From positions 2,397,773-2,461,772 of the forward strand of contig CM063248.1 of NCBI GenBank assembly GCA_032158295.1: DNA of 64,000 nt, in the 5' to 3' direction. Source of the DNA: Pycnopodia helianthoides (taxonomy: Eukaryota > Echinodermata > Asteroidea > Forcipulatida > Asteriidae). Positions 1 to 10,040 of this stretch are shown here, in pieces; the first letter of the stretch is position 1; each line of letters begins with the position of its first letter. The notes below the pieces were generated by a model. That model was not told where the DNA came from and searched no databases. It was given only the letters and a program-made list of their open reading frames with translations. The position numbers and the translations under genes are program-made.

Positions 1-88
1 CATTCTGCAGTTACGGGAGGAGGGAGTGCTCGACGCCCTGCAGAAGCGATGGTGGTTCGACAAGGGCCAATGTCACGAGGCGAGCTCG
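1..88 (+). CDS. Ionotropic glutamate receptor 1, partial exon (end of ligand-binding domain S2)
   Basis: The window opens inside an exon. Base 1 is the last base of a split or preceding codon, and codons run from position 2 to a GTGAGC donor at 89, giving 29 residues. They include LREEGVLDALQKRWWFDKGQC, spaced and composed like the family signature L-x-E-x-G-hL-D-x-L-x-x-K-W-W-hD-K-G-x-C at the end of the S2 half of the glutamate-binding domain (known for AMPA and kainate receptors). The Cys is the family's conserved disulfide partner. The exon ends in phase 0, matching the next exon at 4631. Upstream exons lie outside the window. Glutamate-gated cation channel subunit, plasma membrane; class assignment is inference. 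Confidence 0.85.
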
Positions 89-703
89 GTGAGCTCCTTC
101 TCAACATTTTAATCATAATTGATGCTATACTATCTATTGCATATTCTCTGTTTCAGCAGTTACAATCACCAATACTGATTCTCATCATACAAATAAGGAA
201 CCAGATTATTATTTCCGTCCAGCCTCGCTCTGGCGACAACGTTAGGAGATTGCCGCACCTTGGTTAGGGTAGAGGAAGGGCGTGCACCTTAAAGTCAGGT
301 TTGCCGAAACCTGCCTAATCTGTTGAATCCATGGTCTATTCAAGCCCAATTGTGTTGAGCCAACTTCATTACTTATACATTATTGAGCGGCCGGTGGTGA
401 AATTTTTAGCTTTTCTTTCTCGTCAACCCGTCTCTGAATATTGAAGAGGGGGCACTTTGCATTATCCATTATTTATTCTTTGTCACCCTTGTCCAGTGCG
501 TAGCTGAGGGAACGAGAGGACGGGGTGGGGGGGGGGGGGGAGACACATGTCCCTCTGATGTCCGTGCCCCCTCCCATTGACGTCCGTGACACCCCTCCCC
601 CCCCCACATTTTTTCACAACGTATTTTTTATTTCTACCTGCACGTCTGATAACCTAACAAAACAAATAGTAAATGGCATAATACGGGCGCTGAAAGAGGC
701 TAG

Positions 704-1096
704 TTGAAAGGAACATTACAGAATTGGGAAGAAACAAACTTGTAAAATATTCTTTTTATCACAGATTGACATAAAACTTACACGGTCTAATAATGATGAT
801 AGTAGAAAACATCCCTTGAAATATTTCTGTCTGAAATGCCATATTTGATGAGAAATGTATACACTAATTTTCCGATTGCAGTTTATCGCTCAGTGAGCGT
901 TTTATTCAGTGTTGAATCTGTATGATTTCATGCAAATGTGTAATCGGTTTTTCACTATTTTCTCGTGACCCAGATGGCCGATCGATCTCAAACTTCTACA
1001 GGTTTGTCAGTTTATGTATATGGTGGATTACATAAAGTGCTTACACTGCCAGCAACTGTTTTGTTAGCAAAAACCAATTCAGTAATGTTCCTTTAA
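704..1096 (+). mobile_element. TTAA inverted-repeat element A1
   Basis: About 390 bp with terminal inverted repeats AAGGAACATTACAGAATTGG and its complement, a central GCTCAGTGAGC hairpin and no coding capacity. It is one of six copies in the window, most bounded by TTAA. Here the left end reads TTGA. Non-autonomous, miniature-element type. Confidence 0.85.
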
Positions 1097-1493
1097 GAAA
1101 GGAAACTGCAGTTTTATTTGACCTGAAGTGCCCCCTCAGAAAAAGAAAAGAAAAATTGTGCACTATAGTTTCGTCGCTGCCTTTGTCTTAATGCATGCCT
1201 GTTCTAAATTGCCATGTTTCGCTTTTTGTAAGGGTTCCAAATGCTGATGCAGACTCTGAGAAGACTACGTGTTGTCCATGTTTAGAGTGACGCATTTGCT
1301 GGGAAATTTATTTATTTAGATATTTAAAGCATCTTCAACGAGGGTGAGCCATCTAGCGCAGCTGATCATTTGGTAAAAAAAAAACACTCCAGAGAATTTA
1401 AAAACGACAAGACTTTTGCAGAAAAGGGCGCAAATAAATGATTAAGCACCTAGTCCTGATGGAAAATTTACATACTAGAGCAAGTTGACTACA

Positions 1494-1690
1494 ACCTAGG
1501 GTCAGAAGTTAACCATTTCCGGGTCAAAATTACCCGAATTCTGTGTCAAAATGACACAGAATATGTTAGACTGACGTACAACACGAGTTAAAATCCCATT
1601 TAAACCAGTTTCTGGGTCAGTTTCGGGTCAGCCTGATCCACAACTGGGAGCCGGACTCCGGGTAAATTCTTACCGTGGATTTTTGAGAGT
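1494..1690. mobile_element. TGACCC-rich inverted-repeat element G1
   Basis: Series of GGGTCA/TGACCC motifs between CTAGG-type ends. Related copies are at 14106-14300, 17795-18205, 20751-20975 and 53208-53670. The best ends, in the 20751 copy, read CTTCCTAGGT and ACCTAGGAGT. Confidence 0.6.
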
Positions 1691-3198
1691 ATAAAGTACC
1701 ACCTCTATCAGCCTTCCGTACAATAAAATAAATTAATAACAAATCTCATACAAAATTTCAGTGAGAACAAAAAACAAAACAAAAAACAATTTCAAAACAA
1801 TAAACGTTGCAGACAAAACTTGGGAAAATATGAGACGAAGAAACAAGAGCGCCCCCAATACGTAGACTTGACTGAAAACAATAATTGTCAGGTGACTTTT
1901 GATGACGTGTCATCAATTCAATGAATAATGAAATAGTATCATGCGGGAGTCAGAACTGCGCATGGGCGAAGACGAGAACCTAACAGTGAAATTTTACTGG
2001 CCAAAGGAACCAATTAGCCTTCTTGAGATATGGTGGCCAGTATGATAGGAGTGCATCGTTTGGTTTGGGTGTATACAGACAGTTTTACCTAAGCCAAATA
2101 GTGCAATTATATTGTGTCCTCTATTGTCTCAAATGACTTATTGTACAAAAACTTGCTCTAGTGTATTTCTTCTGAACAAGGTATACCGTCTGCTAAAAAA
2201 CAGCTCCATAAAATCGGCCCCATAAAAAAAAAAAAAAAAAAAGAAATAACCCATTTAGGTCACGAATTGGCACAAATTTCCATGTTATCGCTGTCGGTTA
2301 AACATTTTGTCCAAATCTATTGGCCCATTTCTTTAAGCGATTCCCATGCGTCACCCATCGGTGGTCTCCCACGTCCATCATTCTTGATCTGCTCTGCCTC
2401 ATTACATACGAGTATGGAAGTCATTGGAGGAGGACACTGTACTATCTCCGTAATTTGTTTCTCTTTATTTCCTTCTAAAAACGGTACAAATCTTTCAATT
2501 TTCCTTTAAATCGGTCCCTGCGGTTGGAAAACTATAGTTTGCAAATTCTTCGGGGAGGGGTGATTGTACACAAATCTATTGGAATGTGTCCTGAAGATAG
2601 CGTTTTCCCCGTGGTCATTACCGTAATTATTAATTTCCATCACTAGCCTCTTTCCTATGCCTCTCGTTTCTTAACCTCGTCTCCTCACTCCATCATCCTT
2701 CCTCCTGCCACTACTTTATGCAACGTTGCTAGGTTTTCATCCCTGTTTTTTTTTGTCTTTAGAACAATCCTGTTGTCTTTTACACAATGATTTTTTTCTC
2801 CATCTGTTAATATCTACATGAAACTTTGTAAACTGATCATTTTAGGGAGAATCAGTTTGTGTTTTTGAACCAAATAGATACAAATCAATAGAATGCATTA
2901 CCATTGTCGTCACATTATCATGACCATGAACTCATGTTGATCCAACTCACGTGTTTGTTACGTACGCTCTGTGGACCCATCCCTTGTTAAAGAGCAGTCT
3001 GTTAGGAAAACAACATACTCTTAAAACGTTTGTGAAAACATTGTGTGGATGTGAGAAAGTCCATATATTATAGTGTCACGTGTTACACTGCTGGACTCGC
3101 ACTAACAAGGTTGTGGGTTCGAATCCTACCAAGCTACTCCACTGATTTTACAATTACTATAATAAGTATTGTCAAATTATTGAATCGCATTGTGTTGA

Positions 3199-3557
3199 TT
3201 AAAGGTATTATACAGGATTGGTAGAGCTGACAAAATAGTCGCAGTGTTCATGTTTTTTGTGATTCAACATATGTATGAACAAACAAACCTGTGAAAGTTT
3301 GAGCTCAATTGGTCATCGAGGTCACGAGAAAATAGTGAAAAGAGACCATATGTGTTTTCTGTTTTTTCAAACATCAAGTTTTTATCACGCGTGATAAAAA
3401 CTATTGTTTTACTCATTTCTCAGAAACGATAGCCTTTTAGGCAGAAATATTTTAAGGAACCCTTTCTACCATTAATTACTTTAAATCATGTAAGTTATGT
3501 GTGAATCTGTGAACATTTGTGTTTTTCGATCTTACCAATACTGTACAGGGCATTTAA
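3199..3557 (+). mobile_element. TTAA inverted-repeat element C1
   Basis: Starts TTAAAGGTATTATACAGG and ends in CAATACTGTACAGGGCATTTAA. A perfect 26-bp palindrome around TTTATCACGCGTGATAAA lies at 3377-3402. Confidence 0.85.
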
Positions 3558-4630
3558 TGTGCAATTCGTAATCAAAGACGTTCAACCAATGTTTGTATGT
3601 GAGAGTTTGGCTGTTGCCAACTTTGTATATTTTGTTTATGTCTCTTGTGGGAGCTTTGCCGGGTTCCCTTGAAAGGGAAGATCATATTTTTATTTTATTT
3701 TTTATTTTTTTTAACACAACAACAACAAACATACCCTTGTGAGGCGTATTTTGTTCTCGTTCCATACGTTGGTACGTTATGCTTGCACTCTCCCATCTCG
3801 AGCCTTTTTCTATGAACTGCTTAGCCCAGCAATCATGCTAATTCAAACCAGTTACAATACACACATTCACAATAGCCCACGTGCACAAGCGCCATCTTTG
3901 AAATATACCGCAATGCACCTTGGGATACCGAGTACAGTTAAAAAAGAAAACAACTAGCCAAGATGGACGCCATGCTGTATAGCCTACATGTGACTGTGCC
4001 AGTTTTTATAGACCTTTCTATTGCAACGTCACAGCCCGAGTTTTTGCCAACCGAGGTCGAAAAACTATGGAAAGCCATAAATGCCAAACAAAAACAGATC
4101 GCCACAGTTTGTAACAATGTTACACAAATATTCAAAAATAGTGTTGAATTTGTTGGAAACAAAGCAACCAATCATGACAGGTACTTTACTTCGTTGAAAG
4201 TTTGCAGAAAATGTTAAAATTTTGTTGAAACATCTATAAACACGATTGAGTGTTTTGCTAACATTCGGCCTTCCATGCCAACCAGTGCGGTTTGTTTATC
4301 AACAATGGAAAGGTCTATAGCCTACATGTGGCTGTGCCAGGTTTTATGGCTGTGTACGGCATTGCTTCACAATCAGCGCGCCATGATGGTTACCGGTTTC
4401 GCTTGGACTCGGATTACACCCAGAATCCTTTGCGCGCCGATCATGCGCATTAATTGAAGTGTTTATTGACATCTGAGTCGGTTGTGGAGCATTTTTACGA
4501 GCAAATAATGTTGACCCTGAAGATTTTAGGGAACGCTGATTTAAACCACCTTTGTGAAGAAAAACTGTATTTTGTTTGTTTACTTGTTTGTTAACTGTTT
4601 GTTTATTTGTTGTTGTTTTTTCTTCTGAAG

Positions 4631-4768
4631 GATGCAAGCTCTAATGCACTCAGCTTGAGTAACGTAGCAGGTGTGTTCTACATCCTAGTCGGTGGTCTCT
4701 CCATGGCACTCTTCTCAGCCATCATAGAATTCTACTGGAAATCCAGATCTCAGTCTCGAAAGCAGAAG
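4631..4768 (+). CDS. Ionotropic glutamate receptor 1, M4 exon
   Basis: Phase-0 exon of 46 codons after a long T-rich tract ending CTGAAG. It encodes the S2-M4 linker and the whole M4 helix. [18 protein letters not shown] is nearly the AMPA-receptor M4 start, followed by a hydrophobic run and the stop-transfer stretch [15 protein letters not shown]4 is known to be needed for tetramer assembly. The donor at 4769 (AAG/GTTCGA) is weak. Frame stays open beyond it to a TGA at 4832-4834, so an unspliced form with a different C-terminus is possible. I chose the spliced form because the next exon is in phase, has a strong acceptor and resembles a kainate-receptor tail. Confidence 0.9.
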
Positions 4769-4945
4769 GTTCGAGCATGGCTTAATCTATCCACATTTCT
4801 CATATTAACACTTACGATTATCAAATCAAGTTGAAAAAATACGCCCTACTTTCAGAAATGCTCGGGGTGTTTTTTTTTTGGTTTTTTTTGATTAATCAAT
4901 AATCTCTAAAATGTTTCAATGTCACTCATCTTTCTGTGATTCTAG

Positions 4946-5065
4946 ACGAGCCTCGCTGCGGCGATGAGGGCGAAAGTGCGCCTCTCGGTGACTGGGGAGA
5001 ATGCCGACCTAGCGAGCCAGCTGAACCCCAAGAGCAACGCGTCTGCCCCTAGTACAGAAACGGAG
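4946..5065 (+). CDS. Ionotropic glutamate receptor 1, cytoplasmic-tail exon
   Basis: Acceptor TTCTAG at 4945 and strong donor GTAAGC at 5066 bound 40 in-phase codons. The start TSLAAAMRAKVRLSVTG resembles the membrane-proximal tail of kainate receptors (pattern S-x-x-x-A-M-x-x-x-h-R-x-S). The rest is hydrophilic and rich in Ser, Thr and Asn, as expected for a regulated cytoplasmic tail. The exon length is a multiple of three with phase 0 on both sides, so skipping it would preserve the reading frame. The kainate-like tail behind an AMPA-like M4 leaves the exact class open. Confidence 0.75.
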
Positions 5066-5154
5066 GTAAGCTCACTTGCATTCCCTCTGGCATTTACTAT
5101 AGAGAGAGACGAAACAAACTTAAAGGGAAGTATGTTCAATTCTTTAAAAAAATA

Positions 5155-5225
5155 AAATAATAATAATAATAATAATAATATAAAAAAATAACAATAATAA
5201 AACAAATATATAATAATAAGAAGAA
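5155..5225 (+). repeat. (TAA)n microsatellite
   Basis: TAA/ATA triplets just after the glutamate receptor 1 tail-exon donor. Confidence 0.9.
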
Positions 5226-5813
5226 TAATAATAATTAGTTAAATAAATAAAAAATATAAATCATGCATGTATCATTGTCTGATGGCCAATGTTTGCCGCT
5301 CTACCTTGTCTTTATTATAACTAATAAATACTGAAAATATACTTATATCCCCTTATATTTGGCCTTAGCTTTTGATCCAAACCGTACCTTCATCAGAGGC
5401 ATAAACAACCACAAACAAGCGCATATATATATAACTATATATATACATTTGTATATATATTACAGTTTGATGCATTTGAAATAATGCTTCCTCAGGAAAA
5501 CCCTTGCTCATGATGATACGTCACTGGTGGAAAAGGAAACGTAACCAAAAACAAGTGAATATCATTGGTACCATGCAGGCACGTACTGTTGTGGTGGCAC
5601 ATGAGATTTTTTTATCAGCTCTCGTTCCGCATCACCAATGACGTCACATCATGAGCAAGGCCTGTTTTTGGTCGGTGTTGTCAGAGAGCATTATTTTCAG
5701 TTTATATAAAGTGGGTAGTCACGGATACAATTTCAGCTGTTTCATTTAGGTTTTCCCGGTCATTTTTCTGCAAAAAAAAGCAGCCTATTTTACTTTCATG
5801 CAATCGCGTTAAA

Positions 5814-6740
5814 GTAATGACACCTCTTCACTTCTTAAAGTCTTTCTTTGGGGCATGCGAAATTGTATGGAGTTATATTCAGTTCACGTTAATAAGATGT
5901 TCTGTTTAGCCACGCGTAATCGGCTTTTCAATTTAGCAGAAGTAGGCGCAACTAGAGATCTTAGCAAAAGACTGCAAATTTGAATGCGCTGCGAGTGGAT
6001 TGTGAAATTGAATACTTATCCTTTTTTGTTAATCGCATAACGCCAAAGAAATTACTTGACGCATTTGACACTCTTACACAATTTAGACATGAGCTTTATC
6101 CCGATGTGATCATACTTAAAAACAAAAGTATTATTGCCGAGTTTAAAAGTTTTTATAAATACAGCTTGCATTGAATTTGTTTCGATTAATCTTATGAAAA
6201 GCTGCTAGAAATATCAAACAGGGATGGAGTTTGTAGAAATGACAGTTCTTTCAGTCACTGACGCACTGTAACTGCGGACACTTCGTGTTCTTGTTTGATT
6301 TTCTTCTTCTTAGTGGGGGGGGGGGGGGGGGCAAGCGAAGGTGAATAATAAATTGGGGACGTTTTTTTATGTATCGAAATATGCCTTTATGTTGTGCATT
6401 TTTCGATTACATTTGAGGGTTAAAGCGATGCCACCCTTCGTTTCTTTACTTCTTACTGGCATGCGAAACTATTTGGAATTATATTCAGTTCACGTTAAAT
6501 TATATGTTCTGTCTAAAGCCACGCGTAATCGGCTCTTCAATTTAGCAGAAGTAGGCGCAGCTAGAGATTTCAGCGAAATGCGATTGGATTGTTAAATCGA
6601 ATGCTGATCTCTTTTTAATCGCACGACGCCAAAGAAATCACTCGACGCGTTTTACACTTTGGACACGAGCTCTGTCCCGAAGTGATCAAACTTAAACAAA
6701 AGTATTATTGCCGAGTTTAGACATTATTGCTGGAAATTAA
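5814..6740 (+). repeat. X-Y-X' duplicated block
   Basis: X (5814-6175) recurs as X' (6427-6740): shared GCCACGCGTAATCGGCT, AATTTAGCAGAAGTAGGCGC, AAAAGTATTATTGCCGAGTT. Y (6176-6426) lies between and recurs at 9788-10040 preceded by the tail of another X. Consistent with a repeat unit of about 610 bp. Coding potential is not conserved. Confidence 0.75.
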
Positions 6741-7439
6741 ATAAATTGAACTGAACTGAAATACCACCAGAAAAATTGTATATGAAACTACTGTGGATTT
6801 ACGTTGAAGGGTCTGTGACGTCATGATCAAAGCAGGTGGCTGTACTTGGAATTATAAACTCTCACACAGTTACAGCACTTAGCGCGCCCTTCCTTCCTCA
6901 ATATCCTACCACACTATCGACAGCCACAGGCTGTTTTGAACGTGACGACACAGTCCCTTTAAGGGCTGGATGATTGGGTGAAAGAGTGCGACGAAAACGT
7001 ATTATTTTGATTTTAATAAAATGTAATAATGCCATCGGGAATACAGAGTATTATTATACACCGATGTATGGCGAGCCTTGTTTCCCCCGAGTCCTGCGCA
7101 AAAAAACAAACAAACAATCAAACGAAAAACCTTCTCGTACTCTAAGAATAGACGCTGCCACCACTCCACGGCGGAAACCACGAATACAGTTACATACGGC
7201 CAGAGATCATTTGCATACACAGCTCCCGAACTTCGGAACCGGCTTCCAACCACGAGTTAGGAAGGCGAACTCACTAGATCTGTTCAAGAGTTTCACTTCA
7301 AACCTAATTGCTCAGCATTTGACTTTTTTTTTTTTTTTTTTTTTTACATTTCTACTGCCAGTTGTTTCACTTCATCTTGTGAAATTTTTGTCATGCGTTT
7401 TTGTATAACAACGTGTAGTTTAAGAATTGTTTACGTTCT

Positions 7440-7827
7440 TTAAAGGCACTGGACACTATTGGTAATTACTCAAAATAATTGTTAGCATAAAAACTTACTT
7501 GGTAACGAGCAATGGAGAGCTGTTGATGGTATAAAACATTGTGAGAAACGGCTCCCTCTGAAGTAACGTAGTTTTTGAGAAAGAAGTAATTTATCAGTAA
7601 AATATTTGAATTGATTTTGAGACCTCACGCGTGAGGTCTCGAAATCAAGCATCTGAAAGCAAACAACTTCGTGTGACAAGGGTGTTTTTTCTTCCATTAT
7701 TATCTCGCAACTTCGACGACCAATTGAGTTCAAATTTTCACAGGTTTGTTATTTTGTGCGTATGTTGAGATACACCAAGTGACAAGACTGGTCTTTGACA
7801 ATTACCAAAGGTGTCCAGTGTCTTTAA
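7440..7827 (+). mobile_element. TTAA inverted-repeat element B1
   Basis: Ends read TTAAAGGCACTGGACAC and its near complement. Central perfect palindrome GAGACCTCACGCGTGAGGTC flanked by further pairing bases (7611-7648). The right-hand TTAA is shared with C2. Confidence 0.85.
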
Positions 7828-8166
7828 AGGCCCTGAACACTATTGGTAAGATCGAAAAACACAATGTTCACAGATTCACACATAACTTACATGATTTAAA
7901 GTAAGTAATGGTAGAAAGGGTTCCTTAAAATGTTTCTGCCTAAAATGCTATCGTTTCTGAGAAACGAGTAAAACAATAGTAATTATCGCGCGCGATAATT
8001 TGAAAAAACAGAAAACACATAAGATCTCTTTTCACTATTTTCTCGTGACCTGGATGACCAATTGAGCTCAAACTTTCACAGGTTTTTTTTGTTCATGAGT
8101 ATGTTGAATCACACAAAATGTGGACACTGATTTTGAGCTGTTACCAAAAGTGTACAATACCTTTAA
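7824..8166 (-). mobile_element. TTAA inverted-repeat element C2
   Basis: Reverse C copy that shares its left TTAA with B1. Core AATTATCGCGCGCGATAATT (7981-8000) is a perfect palindrome. Confidence 0.85.
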
Positions 8167-8728
8167 ATAAGTTTCATGTCTGTACAGCGCATTGGGTTCT
8201 AGCCATGGACGGAATGCGCTGTGCAGGAATGATCTAACAAACAAAACAAAACAAAACGCTGATCTAGTAGAAAGACGTCTTCTCTTGAATTCCGAAGTCA
8301 TGGGTTTGATTGCCAGCCGAGTATACATGTATACAGACGATAATAAATGGTTTTTGTGTACTTATCTGTACGCCATATAGACGATGTGACCTGTGACATC
8401 ACATGTTTACAAAAGAGCCACAGAGCCTGGACTTCCGGCGGGCACATTTGTACACAGCTCAATGGAAGAATACAACAAATCTTATGTTTTATGAAGATCG
8501 CACTGTCTGATTTTCCTCAACTTTTGATATGAAGAAAGGGGGACATCTCAAAAGCTGTACAGCTGTTGCTTTTGTAGATTTTGAATTTATGTGAAAATTT
8601 TGACCCAAAATATAAATTTTCCCATTGAGCCTGTGTAGCATCTTGCCCGTCAGGAATAGCATTATAATGTACGAGGTCACCACTCTGTAAACAAATGTAA
8701 CATGGTCTATAGTTGAACATTACATGGG

Positions 8729-8930
8729 TCAGGGCCCAATTTCATACAGCTGCTTAAGCACAAAAAAGTAGCTAAGCACAACAAAATTATGCTTACCAGA
8801 ATAAGGTTACCAGCCAAACTACCATACCACATGTACAATTTGTGGCCGGTATCCTGCTGATTTCTGCTGAGCAGGCATTTGTTAAGCAATATTGTGTGCT
8901 TAAGCAGCTCTATGAGCATAACAATATCTT
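8729..8930. mobile_element. E-type foldback element
   Basis: GGGCCCAATTTCATACAGCT with repeated TGCTTAAGC blocks, and a complementary right arm ending in a decayed CTTAAGCAGCTCTATGA. Related copies lie at 11330-11525 (decayed), 19740-20034, 30893-31091 and 60661-60902. Confidence 0.7.
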
Positions 8931-8970
8931 GCTTGCTAAGTTCTTAACTAATTTTCTTTTGTTTTCCCAG

Positions 8971-9030
8971 ACCACCCCGGTGGATAAGCCAAAAGACTCA
9001 TCGCCAGAGGGTAATCATACGGAAGTGTAA
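8971..9030 (+). CDS. Ionotropic glutamate receptor 1, terminal exon with PDZ ligand
   Basis: After a pyrimidine-rich tract and TTCCCAG acceptor, 19 codons run in phase 0 to TAA at 9028-9030. The peptide TTPVDKPKDSSPEGNHTEV is hydrophilic and ends in Thr-Glu-Val, a class I PDZ-binding terminus (S/T-x-V). By family knowledge such ends anchor receptors to PSD-95/MAGUK scaffolds. The split 3' end across about 3.9 kb of repeat-rich intron is inferred from phase and splice sites, and transcripts would settle it. A candidate poly(A) signal follows at 9062. Confidence 0.75.
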   Translation, partial: TTPVDKPKDSSPEGNHTEV

Positions 9031-9061
9031 ATATCACGATGACGTCATCACTGCTCTTTTA

Positions 9062-9067
9062 AATAAA
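9062..9067 (+). promoter_or_regulatory. Candidate poly(A) signal of glutamate receptor 1
   Basis: AATAAA lies 32 bases after the stop codon. More AATAAA copies occur near 9306, so the 3' UTR could be longer. Based only on the hexamer. Confidence 0.35.
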
Positions 9068-9403
9068 AACTTAATGTAAATATCTTTAAAAACTAAACAT
9101 TGCTGGAGAAAAAATTTGTAGCATAAGGAAACAGATAATAATGCACATTAAAGTCTTTTATAAAAAAGACGAAAAATCACCGGTCGCTCTGTTTGCATAT
9201 TTGGCACTGAATGTACGATTTTAGATCTGTGTTTAAAAAGTTGCTAATTTATGTTTGTTTGTTTTTTTGTTTGTTTTGTTTTGTTTAGTTTTCTTTTTGT
9301 GTGTAAATAAATAAATTGTAAAACTACACATATCAAGTAGTAAACTTGACCGGGTAAATCATAACAAAATCTTTGGTCTGAATAAAGAAAAATTGATGAG
9401 AGC

Positions 9404-9585
9404 TGAATTTGAACCTGCGACCTCCGGATTAATGTGCCGGCGCTCTATCAGCTGAGCTATCTAGCCCTCATTTTGGCGGTCGCTCTATTTGGAAAAAATG
9501 GGGAGACCGCCAAAATTAGGGCTAGACAGCTCAGTTGGTAAAGCGATGACACGTTAATCCGAAGGTCGCAGTCTAATTTAAGTCA
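9404..9585. mobile_element. Inverted pair of tRNA-like SINE heads
   Basis: Minus-strand copy 9404-9481 (TAGCTCAGCTGATAGAGCG, GGTCGCAGGTTCAAATTC) and plus-strand copy 9510-9585 (CAGCTCAGTTGGTAAAGCG) face each other around a GGCGGTCGC/GAGACCGCC stem. The T33 position and T stem are defective, so these are not functional tRNAs. Confidence 0.7.
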
Positions 9586-9787
9586 ATTGTTCTTCTTTCG
9601 ATCCCAAATTATAAATATACATATAAATAAAATGTCTGTTTTTCAATTTAAAGATATAATGGCCAACATTTGTTATGCAAGCTATGAGTGAGTTGAGAAG
9701 GAACATCAGCCTGTTTGAATCGTGTGTGTCAAATTATAAAGTGGTACTAACTGGTATTGTAGTTGAACGGATACAAATACAGCTTGT

Positions 9788-10040
9788 ATTATATTTACTT
9801 AGATTAATCTCATGAAAAGCTGCTAGAAATATCAAACAGGGATGGAGTTTGTAGAAATGACAGTTCTTTCAGTCACTGATGTACGGTAACTGTAGTTTTC
9901 TTCTTTTTCGTCAACTTCTTAGTGGGGTGGGGGGGGGGGGCAAACGAAGGCGAAGAAGTAATTGGGGTGCTTTTTTATGAATCGAAACATTCCTTTATTT
10001 TGTGCATTTGTCGATCTCATTTGAGGGTTAAAGTGGAGGG
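9788..10040 (+). repeat. Second copy of repeat Y
   Basis: GAAAAGCTGCTAGAAATATC through TTTGAGGGTTAAAG matches 6192-6426, with a poly-G run at the same place. Confidence 0.8.

Larger units (their letters stand above)
89..4630 (+). other. Intron of glutamate receptor 1
   Basis: A 4.5-kb GT/AG intron of phase 0. It holds a poly-G run near 529, TTAA element A1 (704-1096), a TGACCC-rich element (1494-1690), a tRNA-like fragment near 3085-3140 and TTAA element C1 (3199-3557). No coding exon of the receptor was seen in it. Confidence 0.75.
5066..8970 (+). other. Intron of glutamate receptor 1
   Basis: A 3.9-kb intron. It holds a (TAA)n tract near 5155-5240, the duplicated X-Y-X block (5814-6740), a T run near 7323, the abutting elements B1 and C2 (7440-8166) and an E-type foldback (8729-8930). 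No exon was recognised. Confidence 0.7.

Noticed and set aside
9404..9481. Functional tRNA gene
   Set aside because: A and B boxes are present, but the anticodon-loop T33 is missing, the T stem pairs poorly and the sequence has a SINE-type tail. The same sequence recurs as a repeat.
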